Of a DNA stretch of 64,000 nucleotides, positions 33,798 through 44,219 are shown in pieces. Every line of letters starts with the position of its first letter. Position 1 is the first letter of the stretch. A program made the position numbers and the translations under genes. This DNA is from Agaricus subrufescens (lineage: Eukaryota > Basidiomycota > Agaricomycetes > Agaricales > Agaricaceae), in assembly GCA_029945375.1 (NCBI GenBank), contig CM057060.1:3472001-3536000 (forward strand). The letters run 5' to 3'. Under the pieces are notes generated by a model. That model was not told the DNA's origin. It searched no databases and saw only the letters and a list, made by a program, of their open reading frames with translations.

Positions 33798-36700
33798 ATG
33801 TGTTCCGCGTTCCCAGGGCCGGCGCACGTGACCCGGCTCCGCGAAATGGGTCGCGTCGTTTCGAATCTCGCGTCTGCAGTGATCATGGCAATGTGAGTTT
33901 CTCTTTCCCCTCACTCCCTTTCCTCAGCGCTGACTCGCGGCCGCGCGCAGCACCTATACAACGGAAGACGATGCCAGGATCGTCGCATATGTTGCCACGG
34001 AATGCCCGGGCCTGTCTGGACGCCAGGGGAACAAGCTCTGGCAGAGGCTAACCGAAAATGTGGGTCAATCTCGCGCCGTAACCTGTGATCTGTTATAGAC
34101 TACTGTCGCAGCCCAATTCGTACCCTTGGGCCAGGACACATTCCTGGCAGGGCTGGCGCGATCGCTACAAGTCCAACAAAGCCTATTACGACCGCAAAAT
34201 CCTCAAATATCAGCAACGTCATGGTATCGACACAGACATACTGGAGACACGCTCCTCGTAAGCTGCTTAGATGTTTGTGTTGCGTCACAGCCGCTTACGT
34301 GGCAGTCTCAAGCCAGAGAATCCCTTTCACTGCCGAAGATGACCAGTATCTCGTCAGGTATCATGCTTGGTACTGTCGGCTGAAAGCGGGGCGCGCAGGA
34401 ACTACTGCCTACAAACAGCTAGTAGAGAACGTACGTTATCACTCGAACGCCCCGATCTGTGGCTGAAATTACGCTTTCTAGGCCGAAGGGAAATGGCCTT
34501 GGAGTGCTAGACACCCGTACCAAGCTTGGCGATCTCGGTACCTAGATCATGAAGAAAAATTCGACTTGGCCATCCAGAACTACCAACGCAAGCACAACAT
34601 CGTTGTTGACGCAGTCCCTCCAAAACGTCCAGCTACCAGCTCTCAGGCGGGGCGCGCTGCGAAACGACGCAAGCTTGAAGATACCTATGACAGTGATGAG
34701 GAACGGCGGTCCGGAATTGTTTCGCCCAACCCACGCAGGAGCGCTTCCCCCTCGGCAATTGCGGGCTCTTCAAAAGCAGTAGAAGTAAAAGTTGAACCCA
34801 AAAAAGAGACTCGAATTCATCCTGCAACCTCGAAGGAACTGGTCAACGGAAATCACCACGGCGAAACAGATGCGAGTGTCGATGACGACGACGACGATAG
34901 CGATGATCTTATACCTCCAGGTTCTGAAGATTATCGTGGTGAGATTTTTCAAAATGGAGCCTCAGCCGAAAGTCGGTATCGCGTAGACGAAATGCCTGAG
35001 ATTGAAGAAGATGTCATAGGGGAAGAAGGGGCACATGTTAACGACCCATCTCCGGCGTTGAATGGTCATCTAGCTGCGGACCTTGAGAAAGAGCTAAAGG
35101 AAGCTGAAGCACTTGCGGAAAGTTGGTACGATGCATCCCGAATATAAGTGTTACCCCCATCATTGAAGCTTTTGCCCTTTTCGTCAGGGATCCACCTGCG
35201 GAAGCCGCTCCTAACCCTTCATTGTCTCCACTTAAACCAACACAACCGAAACACGGAAGTTCCAGTCGAAATGACTTTTCATTAGTCTCTCAATCGAGAC
35301 GTCTCTTGGACGATGATCCATTTGAAGATTTTCCCTCCTCGCCTCAGCGCAAGCAAAATCTACCTCCCCAGAGAACGAAGCGCCCGCCAGTTATCGTAGA
35401 AAGTGCTTTCGGCAACAAGATACACGCAGGGACAAAGAAAAAATCTAGGAAAACATTGGTGGAGGAGAGTAGTGACGATCAAGAGACTTCAGGAGCTTGG
35501 CTTCCTTCGCCTCACCCTCCTCGCGCAAATGAGATCGACGAAGAGGAATTGTGGCCTCCTCTACGTCAGAAGAAGGACCATAATGAAGGCCTTGACGAGC
35601 GCCAGGATGCCGAGCAACGACGAAGAGACAAGGGCAAGCAGAAAGCTGCAGAACCCGACGGATCTACGGAGGCTCCTGTTAGCTGGCACCATCCACCTGC
35701 CCCTTCACCAGTCAGACTATCGCAGCCACTAGAGCCGAAGGTGAAAAGTTTCCCAGAACCCAGTTTGAACCGGGCACCGGGTGGTGCGTTCACACGTCAT
35801 TGTAGCTCAATCTCGTATTGATATTGTTACCTTCCATTAGTGCAGAGACGGGCCACCGATATCTTTGGCCCTCCAGCACCGCTCCCCGAAACCATGAGAG
35901 TAAAAAGTCCCAAGCGACACTCCACTGGTAACATTAGTGGTGCTATGAAATCTTCCAATGCACGTACAATCAACCTTCGACAAGAAATCGCACATCGGCA
36001 ACTTTTATCACGCCAACGACCCTCTATACCGCGTCGTTCATCGTCTAGAATTTCACATGCTTCCTCGTCCTTGATGTCAGAAGACGAGAATCGAATCTCT
36101 CAACAACAGGAATTCGTTTCCCAATGTTTAATGATGTTCTCGGAACAATTTGGGTTTTCGGTGGATATGGTTTCCAAGACTTGGGAGAAACTGCAGGATG
36201 TGGGCCAAATGGTCGAGGTGTTGACGAGGGTGAAGGAGAGTGCTGATCGCAAGATGGATGAATTGATGGAAGGCATATCGAACGTTTCCTCGACCTTCTC
36301 TAAGAAGGGGGAGAACATGTCTAAGAATTTTGACTCTGACTTGGGATCGAATAAAAAGACCAATACCGGTGCTCTGGATGTGGACTCTTCACAATCATCT
36401 CCCTTCTCCGTCGTAAATCCTGACCACAGCGGTTCTTCCTCTAATAAAGAACGAAGGCGCTCGAGCGTTGGAGGGAGTGGTGGCAGGGGGAGGAAAAGTT
36501 TAGAAATTAGACTCTTGGATCCTGAACATGCATCTGCGGATGGTATGCTTCTTTATCACCCTTTAGCTGGGACAAGAGCGGGGAATTTCGATAGATTGGT
36601 CAAGATGGGTAGAGAGGAAGAGGCGTTAGAGAGGGAGCAGAGGCGAGTTTCGAGCGTCGCGTTGTCTCCGTTGAGGAACACATCTCAGGAGCACCAGCAG

Positions 36701-37246
36701 ATACAATCAGAAGAGAAGTTTGAAGATCAAAGATCTGGAGATAATGACGACGACATGTATGACGAAGTCGAGATCCCCATTCAAGGTGAGGATAGTGATG
36801 ATGAAGACGTAGCAGAGATGGGTGCTGTCCCTGATGTCGAAGATAAGGATGAGGAGATGGGTGAGGCCAGTTCTGAAGTAGAAGGTCGAATCTTAAAAGT
36901 TGAGCCGGATACCTCACAGCCTCAATTGAACGGACTAGAGCGACCCTCCAACGACAGCGGAGATCAGCAAAGTGAGATCGATGATGCAAGTCCCAAAGTC
37001 AATGGACGTGAAAGTCCAGAGCAAGAAATAAAAATCGAGCCCGATATTGACGATAGTATCAAGTCCCGTTCGGCTGAAGAAGTGGAAGCTATGGTTATGG
37101 TACGCGACGAGGCTGAGAGGTGGGAAGAAGTCGAACACTTGTTTCGGTCAGCAAATCGGAGTAACCTGGAGGCGTTGAGGGAAATCGAGAAGGGGTTTAG
37201 TATGGAGTTTTTAATGGGTTGGGTGGCGAACGAACTTATAATTTAA
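33798..37246 (+). CDS. Rap1-like telomere protein with two Myb domains
   Basis: Exons 33798-33892, 33951-34059, 34112-34257, 34313-34430, 34482-35125, 35188-35783 and 35841-37246, all in frame, give about 1037 residues. The first Myb domain (residues ~34-115) reads YTTEDDARIVAYVATECPG, GNKLWQRLTEN, WARTHSWQGWRDRYKSNK and YYDRKILKYQ. This is the Rap1-type Myb (Rap1_Myb), with its conserved HSWQ.WR.RY core. A second one follows (~120-185): IPFTAEDDQYLVRYH, YKQLVEN, WSARHPYQAWRSRYLDHE, FDLAIQNYQ. A basic nuclear signal (GRAAKRRK), long acidic disordered regions and a helical segment near residue 680 (EQFGFSVDMVSKTWEKLQDV), possibly a diverged RCT-type protein-binding helix set, come after. Family role: binding telomeric DNA or shelterin partners and transcriptional control in the nucleus. 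No BRCT domain could be placed in frame; the first exon is the least certain part. Confidence 0.85.
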
Positions 37247-37454
37247 TTAGCTAGCAATGATTCTTTCTGTACATATTGCACCTTTTTTTTTTAATTCTAA
37301 TTCTGTGGTTCGCCGAGGTCTACTTGACAAAAACTACGCTGGTTTGTGACAAACACTCCTCTAATGCTGTAGATGCATGGAATAGAAGCACTCCACATAC
37401 ATCGCAAAGGTAGGGACTTGAATTGATCAAAAATACAAGTGCAAAATTAAAATA
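37247..37454. other. 3' flank of Rap1-like gene and U6 downstream region
   Basis: It contains a T-rich 3' end. A weak B-box-like match lies at 37413-37424 (minus strand), about 145 nt downstream of the U6 start. Confidence 0.4.
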
Positions 37455-37513
37455 AATATTGAGACCCGTAGGTCTACCACTCCGGAAAAGCGTGTCATCC
37501 TTGTGCAGGGGCC

Positions 37514-37544
<31 letters not shown>

Positions 37545-37568
37545 TTCGTATGTCACCCCGAAGGGGAC
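37455..37568 (-). ncRNA. U6 spliceosomal snRNA
   Basis: Minus strand from 37568 begins with a 5' stem-loop of the form GTCCCCTTCGGGG, then AAATTGGAACGATACAGAGA, AGATTAGCATGGCCCCTGCA and CAAGGATGACACGC. These are the invariant U6 elements: the ACAGAGA box pairs with the 5' splice site, and the AGC triad and internal stem-loop build the catalytic core with U2. The 5' end is clear. The 3' end is approximate: T runs occur just after ACACGC and again around 37447-37457. The core appears intact, so this is likely a functional copy transcribed by RNA polymerase III. No clear upstream TATA box at -30 was seen. It is convergent with the Rap1-like gene. Confidence 0.95.
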
Positions 37569-39674
37569 ATTAAACTAGAGTAAGGTTTAGTCGTGGCTCA
37601 CACAAGTTTTGATTTTTGTCCAGCCCGCGGGGTACCATCACGTGCTCCACCAATCAAGCTAATTTCCAGACTGTCTACACATGTACGTACTACAATGATG
37701 AAGCAGCTACCGTAGCTTACACTTTGCCTTACACTAGCACAACTTCTTGCTGTTACCAGGGCTATTTTATCCTCTCATCTGAGCAAGAGATGTGTGACTC
37801 ACCGATTACCTATGGAAGGGCTCATTCATATGCGCTACAGACGTGTCTCGCAGGCAAGTACGGGTGATATGTACACCACCAAATCCAACCGTCTGGGGGT
37901 TTTCAAAGGTGGATGAATCTCGCCGTACCACAAGCACCTCAAGACTTGGCGATCCCACTGGGTAACCGAATAGCGCTTCGTGTTTAATTGACTAGGTCTC
38001 GACTACACACTATCTAAAAGGAGGGATCAATGAAAATCAATAGTGCAAAACACTTGATGAAGTGCGTTCGTTCCGGGGTGGTGGCGTAACGACGAGATGA
38101 AACGAATAGCAATTAAGATTATAGTTCAGGCCTCCAATTAGTCTAGTACGAGACTCGAGCTTTCAAGTCTATGACTTTAAGGGAGGATAGCCACACCTTA
38201 GCCCGCTCGTTGCGTAGAAACTGGGGACTGTTCCGGTGAGGTTGGAGCGCACTAAAGTAGTCGCTCCAAGGCCATACACTGCTCAATCGCCAGCTGTCCG
38301 GAACATTCCCACTCTAGTGTCTGCTTGAGCTCGAGGTTCTACCCGAGCTAGCCAGATGAGGGCTTATTAAATATTCATAGACGTTCGTGACGATGCCTCC
38401 AGCACCTGTAACTCCTTCTTGATGAACAATGATAGATATCGGCATCCATCAACTATATGGTTTCTCAGTCTCGGGTGACGGGTGTTAATACTTTATGGTA
38501 TCTGTGTTCTGTGGCTTCTTCAGGACGTTGGCTCATTGACATGTTCTCAAATCTGCTGGACGCCAGGTATTTCTTCTTTTCACATGAGAACCACGAGAGA
38601 TGGTTTCCGGTTCTATTCACTCGTGTTTGGGGACCGATCGCATATTGATCGAGAGTCTCATAGGGTATGCTAAAACTTTGACCAGAGCATTTGTCCATAT
38701 TACCCTTGTGTTGGATGGCTGTCTATCGTAATCACAAAGCTAGCGATTTTTAGTTAGGCAGGCCAAGGGTCGTCTTGGGAATAGATGTAGTTACGTGTGG
38801 CGTAGCCTGGACGTGATGAAATGAACTCTAAGAATTAGCACCAAATAGTAGGCCCGCAGTTCATGGACTGTCTTGAACGTAGTTGAATCAAGAATAGAGT
38901 GTAGTAAGAGCAATTTTCTTAGGGCAGACACTGAGTAACGAGGGCGAGACGCAGTTAGGAATTGAAGTGGGTATGACATGGCCCACATGTCATGGTGAAG
39001 GAAAGAATGTTCGATCCTCGTGTTCTGAGTAGTAATGTAGCAGTCTTGCCTCAATACTCGGGTGCCAAAAATACCATCTAGACTTTATATAGAGGCTTTA
39101 CTCTATCAGAGAATGCAGTCACCAATTTTAACTCACCGGATTGCTGTAATGGCGGAATCAATAGCCGAAATTTCGTTATTGGGCCGCGAAGGGATACCGT
39201 CACAATAGGTATTTTAGTGGTGGGAGGTTTCGAACAATCATTTCGACGATACACACCCTTTCCAATTATATCATGGCGGAGATAGGAACTATCGGGATCT
39301 TGCTTCCGTCACCCAGAAAGCTGCGTTTTAACTCTTGTCATATACATCCAGGCGAGATACAATGGCTCCGGAATCTTGGATGGAAATGAGGCAGCGTTGC
39401 GAGGATGATAAAGTTACCATCATGAATTAATCAGGTGTGCAACTCATCAGTCGTCCACAGACGGCATGATGACTGGCCGCAATTGAATGAGGTCAGTGCC
39501 GCTGCACCTCCTCGGCATTTCGGCCCTCCTACCACATGTTTCATCCGGGAAGCCGAATCGGCACAAGTCAAGGCCGGCATGATCACAAGCACTCACATTC
39601 TCACTGGGTCAAATACTCGGAAACTGGCATGACAGGCTTGAACCACTCCCTGCCCCTCTTTCTTTTTATACCCC
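37569..39674. other. Intergenic, about 2.1 kb
   Basis: It contains one short Cys-containing frame (37616-37867, +) with a possible acceptor in front of it, but no start or signal peptide. The rest shows no coding pattern. Confidence 0.45.
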
Positions 39675-41819
39675 ATGTCGGCAAATAACGTTTCTCAACA
39701 GGACGGGATAGGCCGTCAGCTAACGGGTGGTTTACCCCTTGAGCAGCAGACAGGTGCTCATTCCCTTCGAGACCTGAAGGCGACTCTATCAAAGCGAGAG
39801 AAATGGTTTGTGGTATCATTGATTGCGCTGGCGGCTTTCCTTGGGTAAACTCTCATTCCTTTGACAAATTCAGTTTATTTACAATTTTTGCCTAGTCCTT
39901 TTACAACCAACTCGTATCTCCCAGCAATTCCTGTCATAGCAAGAGCATTCCATAAATCAATTGAATTGATAAATTTAACAGTAAATAAGATATTTACCCT
40001 TTCTGAAAGGCCCATTGAATGACTTCGCTGAATAGGTGACAGTTTATGTCATTTTCCAGGCTATCAGTATGTTGACTCCTCTTTTCCGATATCTATTACT
40101 ACTTAAAACCGACAAGCTCCGATGTTCTGGGGTCCAATGTCTGATTATCTGGGCCGTCGACCTATAGCCGCAATATGTCTTTTAATTCTCGCGTTCTCCT
40201 CTATTGGTTTAGCACTTGTCCCAACATCAGATTATTGGCTCCTAATGCTGTTGCGCTGTCTTCAGTCTACCGGAGCGTCAAGTACCATCGCCATAGGTGT
40301 GCGGGCGTCAGTTTTCAGCACTTCGTCCCTGGAATACTCACTATAGTCGAAATTGCAGGCGCGGGGGTGATTTCCGATATCTCAATTCCGGCAGAAAGAG
40401 GGGGTTTCTACGGTGTTTTTTCTCTTGGAACGATGGTAATTGTAATGTGGCAACTAATACATACTGCTGAACATTATCTAGACGGGTCCTACCCTTGGTC
40501 CAGTAATTGGCGGCGGGTTAACTCAGGGACTTGGATGGAGGTGAGTGTCCGAGTCCTATCCTGACGTTTTGTAATATCTGTTACTAACCTTCCAAGGTCG
40601 ATATTTTGGTTTCTATGTATCGCCGTCTCGCTATGCCTCCTAGTGCTCTTAGTGTAAGTCAGTTTATCTTCTGACAGAAACGACTAAACGTCATGTTAAT
40701 TGTAGATTCCTTCCTGAGACTTTGCCAAGACGCCAACAATCAAATGTCAAAGTGATTTACACTCCAGTTCTACCCATCATTGGACGTAAAACCAGGACTA
40801 TGCAGCCTGATAACGCCTTGACTCCACCATCAAGAATCAAGTCCAATCGTCAGAACCCATTCCCACTTTTCCTACGACCCAACATTCTCTTAGCTCTCGT
40901 TCTGAATGCGATGTCCTATGCCATCTTCTTCGGCATCGTGACATCTCTGGCCTCGCTATTCGAAACAGCATATCCATTCCTTAATGAGAGTCAAATTGGA
41001 CTTTGTTACCTGGCCATTGGGGGCACTATGACTCTGGGGACAAGTTTCGTCGGAAAATCCCTTGATTTACGATATAGGCAGGAGGAAAGGCAGCTTCGCG
41101 AGTTATTGGGCCGTACTGGTGATTTAGATAATAGGTTATCCGCAGAAGGGATAAATGATGTAGGAAGACTGCCAGAATTTCCTATAGAACGAGTAGGTCT
41201 ACTCATTCTCCTGTTTGACATGGTCGATATCACAAACCTTATTACAGGCTCGACTTAAGTACCTAGCGGAAATGGTTATAATTTCATCAGCCGCCACGTT
41301 GGGCTATGGCTGGTGTATAGCAAGACGAGTTCAAATAGCAGCACCTCTCATTCTTCAATCAATCAGTAGGCATTCCATGTAATCTCGGTCAAAAATCACT
41401 GACGTTCTTCTGCAGTAGGCTTTATCACTATGGCAGTGATGAACTCAACGACTACACTCATGATCGACCTCGCACCAGGTCAAGGATCCTCCGTCAGCGC
41501 ATGCGTAAGCAGATACCATCTCTTCCATCACGCCCACAACCTGATTAAACCAATTTAGAGCAATTTTCTCCGTTCCGTCTTGTGTGCCATCATCATCTCT
41601 GTTATACAACCCATGATTAACGGCATTGGGGTCGGATGGACATACGTTGTCCTAGGTGCACTGACTTTGGTCATTTCCCTGCCCTGTTTCTACCTTGAGA
41701 TCAAATTCGGCTACAGATGGAGGTCGGGCAGGCCGCTCCCGGACTCCAACTTTATCAACCTAAATCCATCTACTAATGATCAGGTTAAGCCTCCTGAGAC
41801 TGATGCTGAAAAAAATTGA
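39675..41819 (+). CDS. MFS transporter, DHA1-like, 11 exons (paralog of 31.4 kb gene)
   Basis: Exons 39675-39844, 39896-39980, 40036-40066, 40117-40296, 40359-40435, 40482-40540, 40597-40653, 40706-41192, 41248-41365, 41416-41504, 41559-41819; about 531 residues. Landmarks: LSKREKWFVVSLIALAAFLG (TM1), YLPAIPVIARAFHKS, PMFWGPMSDYLGRRP (motif A), LRCLQSTGASSTIAIG, SIPAERGGFYGVF, TGPTLGPVIGGGLTQGLGWR, FLPETLPRRQ, the central basic loop (IIGRKTRTMQ), then MSYAIFFGIVTSLASLF and YGWCIARRVQIAAPLILQ. Every intron position and nearly all exon lengths match the gene at 31436-33663. The third exon is 6 nt longer (31 versus 25), because its donor lies later, adding two residues. It is intact and transcribed in the opposite direction to its paralog. 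Confidence 0.9.
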
Positions 41820-42151
41820 TGTAGTTCATTAATTCACAAAGTTTCATGTACTAAACCGGACCCACCATCGATGTATTCTACATTTCTAGAGGATTGATAG
41901 TTTCCTTTGCAATAGACGTTTACCTGTTCGGGCATCACTTGTTCAATGATGATTAGTAAATGATTTCATGTTGGAGATCGCCGCCACTTTCTGGAGTGGT
42001 TCAATTACTCAGCGAAAGGAGCTACCACCTTCTTTCTTTCCCACCCACACCACACTAGAACTAATCGGAAACACAAGCACCCTCGTTCACTCAATTCATA
42101 CGCTTCATTACGCTACACGCGCATTGTTGCCGTTTTTCATCACTGCCCTCC
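41820..42151. other. Intergenic, AKR promoter region
   Basis: Short spacer between two plus-strand genes. No element is clearly seen. Confidence 0.4.
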
Positions 42152-43313
42152 ATGTCTAGCGTCCCTTCTCGAATTATTTATGGAACTGCGTGGTACGTAG
42201 TCTGGTGCGTACCATGAGTTGCAGGGCCTCAGAATATGCCCTGCAGGAAGAAAGAGTTGACAACAGCACTTGTCATTTCAGCTGTTCTAAAGGGATTTAG
42301 GGCTATTGATACAGGTAAGGCACCGCCTTTAAGAAATACAGGTTCAGTGAAGTATGGACGACGTAGCTTGTCAGCCGAAGCACTATCGGTGGGTAGGATT
42401 ACGCTTTACAGTCTAGAGTACGTTTGGATAGCCCAACTTTAGGGAGGACCTCGTCGGAAAAGCGCTCATCGAACTTAGAGAGAAGCACGGCATTAAAAGA
42501 GAAGATCTCTGGATCCAGACAAAGTCTGTCTTTAATTCATTTATGGTGCCATATCATGGGAACTCAACGTTTTTTTATTTCCTATGTCCTTTCATTCAAA
42601 CAACATCTTGGTTTACGCAAGATTCACGTCCATATCAGGTCAAGACACCTCGCAGCCGCTCCCTTACAGCGCTTCCGATCCTATCTATAAACAAATAACT
42701 ACCTCTTTCACCAAGTCCCTAACCAACCTTCACACCTCCTACCTTGACAGCTACATCCTCCATTCTCCATTTCGAACTCTAGAACAGACACTTGAAGCGT
42801 GGAAAACGCTCTCGTCACTCCAAGACGAAGGTAAAGTAAAATTGATAGGCGTAAGCAACACCTACGACGTACGCATTCTCGCTGCATTATGTAAAGTGAA
42901 GCCGGTTCAAGTGGTACAAAATCGGTGGTACGAGGGGAACGGTTGGGATAAGAGTGTGCTAGCATTTTGCAGAGAGCACGGTATTATGTACCAGTTGAGT
43001 CTTCATAATTCTCTATTAACATCGTTCAACATCTACTGACTATTCGGACAATCCGCTATACAGGTCTTTCTGGTCACTGTCGGGTTCTCCGAACCTCTTA
43101 TCAAACCCCGCTCTCCTTTCTATAGCAGCCGCATCCAAATGCACTGCCGAACAAGCCTTATTCAAACTAGCCCAGGAGGCAGGAGTCACCCCTTTATCGG
43201 GTACAACCAGCGAACTCCACATGATTGAGGATCTTGCTGTGCATAAGTTAGAGCTCGTAAAGGGAATGTTGCATAAAGAATACGAAGTAATTTCCAGTCT
43301 ACTTATAGGTTGA
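42152..43313 (+). CDS. Aldo-keto reductase
   Basis: Exons 42152-42192, 42247-42314, 42367-42388 (22 nt), 42443-42523, 42622-42993, 43064-43313; 277 residues, short for the usual ~300. NADPH-dependent reduction of aldehydes or ketones in the cytosol is the family reaction. The catalytic tetrad is visible: Asp in FRAIDTA, Tyr in PKHYRE (across the 22-nt exon), Lys in LWIQTK and His in YILHSP. Further family blocks are SISGQDTSQPLPY, TLEQTLEAWKTL, DEGKVKLIGVSNTYDVR and VVQNRWYEGNGWDKSVL. The C-terminal part is FWSLSGSPNLLSNPALLSIA followed by EQALFKLAQEAGVTPLSGT, the cofactor-binding end. The start MSSVPSRIIYGTAW gives the normal N-terminal strand. Substrate unknown. Confidence 0.92.
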
Positions 43314-44219
43314 AAACTATGACCACTGTATGTATGTCTTAATGACTCATTTCAGTGTTGTGCCGCTTTATCTAGCTCGCGTCATCCGTCGTGGCAAAAT
43401 CTGGATACTGCGAAAGGGTTCTACGCGACGGCAGCATAAGACCCTCGGCACTCCGATATAAGGCTAAGTTCCGCTCCGCTATCAACCATCCTATTACTGG
43501 TCATCATCAACTCGTTTCCACAGCCATCGAAATCTTAGAAGCCACAGCTAGCAAATCAAATTTCCTAGAGCAAGTTTATAACACCCGGTTTTCCGTAAAC
43601 GAACTCCAAAAGAACATAATTCCCCACCTCGCTCGATATAGTATATACGAATTATTATGTTCTTTTCTCCCAAACGCCTTCTTCGAATTGAGCAAAACAT
43701 CCGACTTCCGACTTCTATTCCTTCATCCACATCCTCCCTGAATTCTTGTGGGAGTGGAGAGTTAAATTGATACGCCACGCACCTCGAGCTTTTGTCCCAG
43801 TGATTGACGCAAGTTCATTTGAACGACACACGATCCAATGATCTATCCCCGAAAAAAAGAAGGAAAGAAAGAAATACATGAAATCCGATGCATCTGATTT
43901 TTGTGCAGAATTCTAAACGGGTTGCAGAGACAACACACGACACACTAAAGGAAGGAAAGAAACAAAAACAAAAAACAAACGGACGAACAAAAAAAAGCCC
44001 GGAACAAATCAAGGAGAAAGAAAACAAACAATCCATACACATCGCAAAAACCCCCCGGTAGATCCAACAAGTAGGTATTGCGCAACAAATGTCACATATG
44101 CCATACATATGTATGTGTATATGTGGGGGGAGGGTGGCGAAAGTAAAAACACAAACCAAAACCAAACCTCCCAAAGCAGCCAAAAGCAAAGAGATCGAGG
44201 CTAAATTCACATATACAAA
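43314..44219. other. Intergenic between convergent genes
   Basis: It includes an A/G-rich low-complexity stretch around 43855-44040 downstream of eIF2A. A frame at 43391-43741 (+) shows no family features and lies directly behind the AKR stop. It is not called. Confidence 0.5.

Noticed and set aside
33662..34051. Plus-strand frame starting at the ATG overlapping the MFS start
   Set aside because: Its start lies on the opposite-strand start codon and its frame is shifted from the one feeding the Myb exons; it is very Arg-rich without motif.
37320..37556. Minus-strand frame across the U6 region
   Set aside because: It is the translation of the U6 RNA gene itself and its flank.
43391..43741. 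116-codon plus-strand frame after the aldo-keto reductase
   Set aside because: The AKR protein is complete before it, and the translation has no recognisable feature or paralog.
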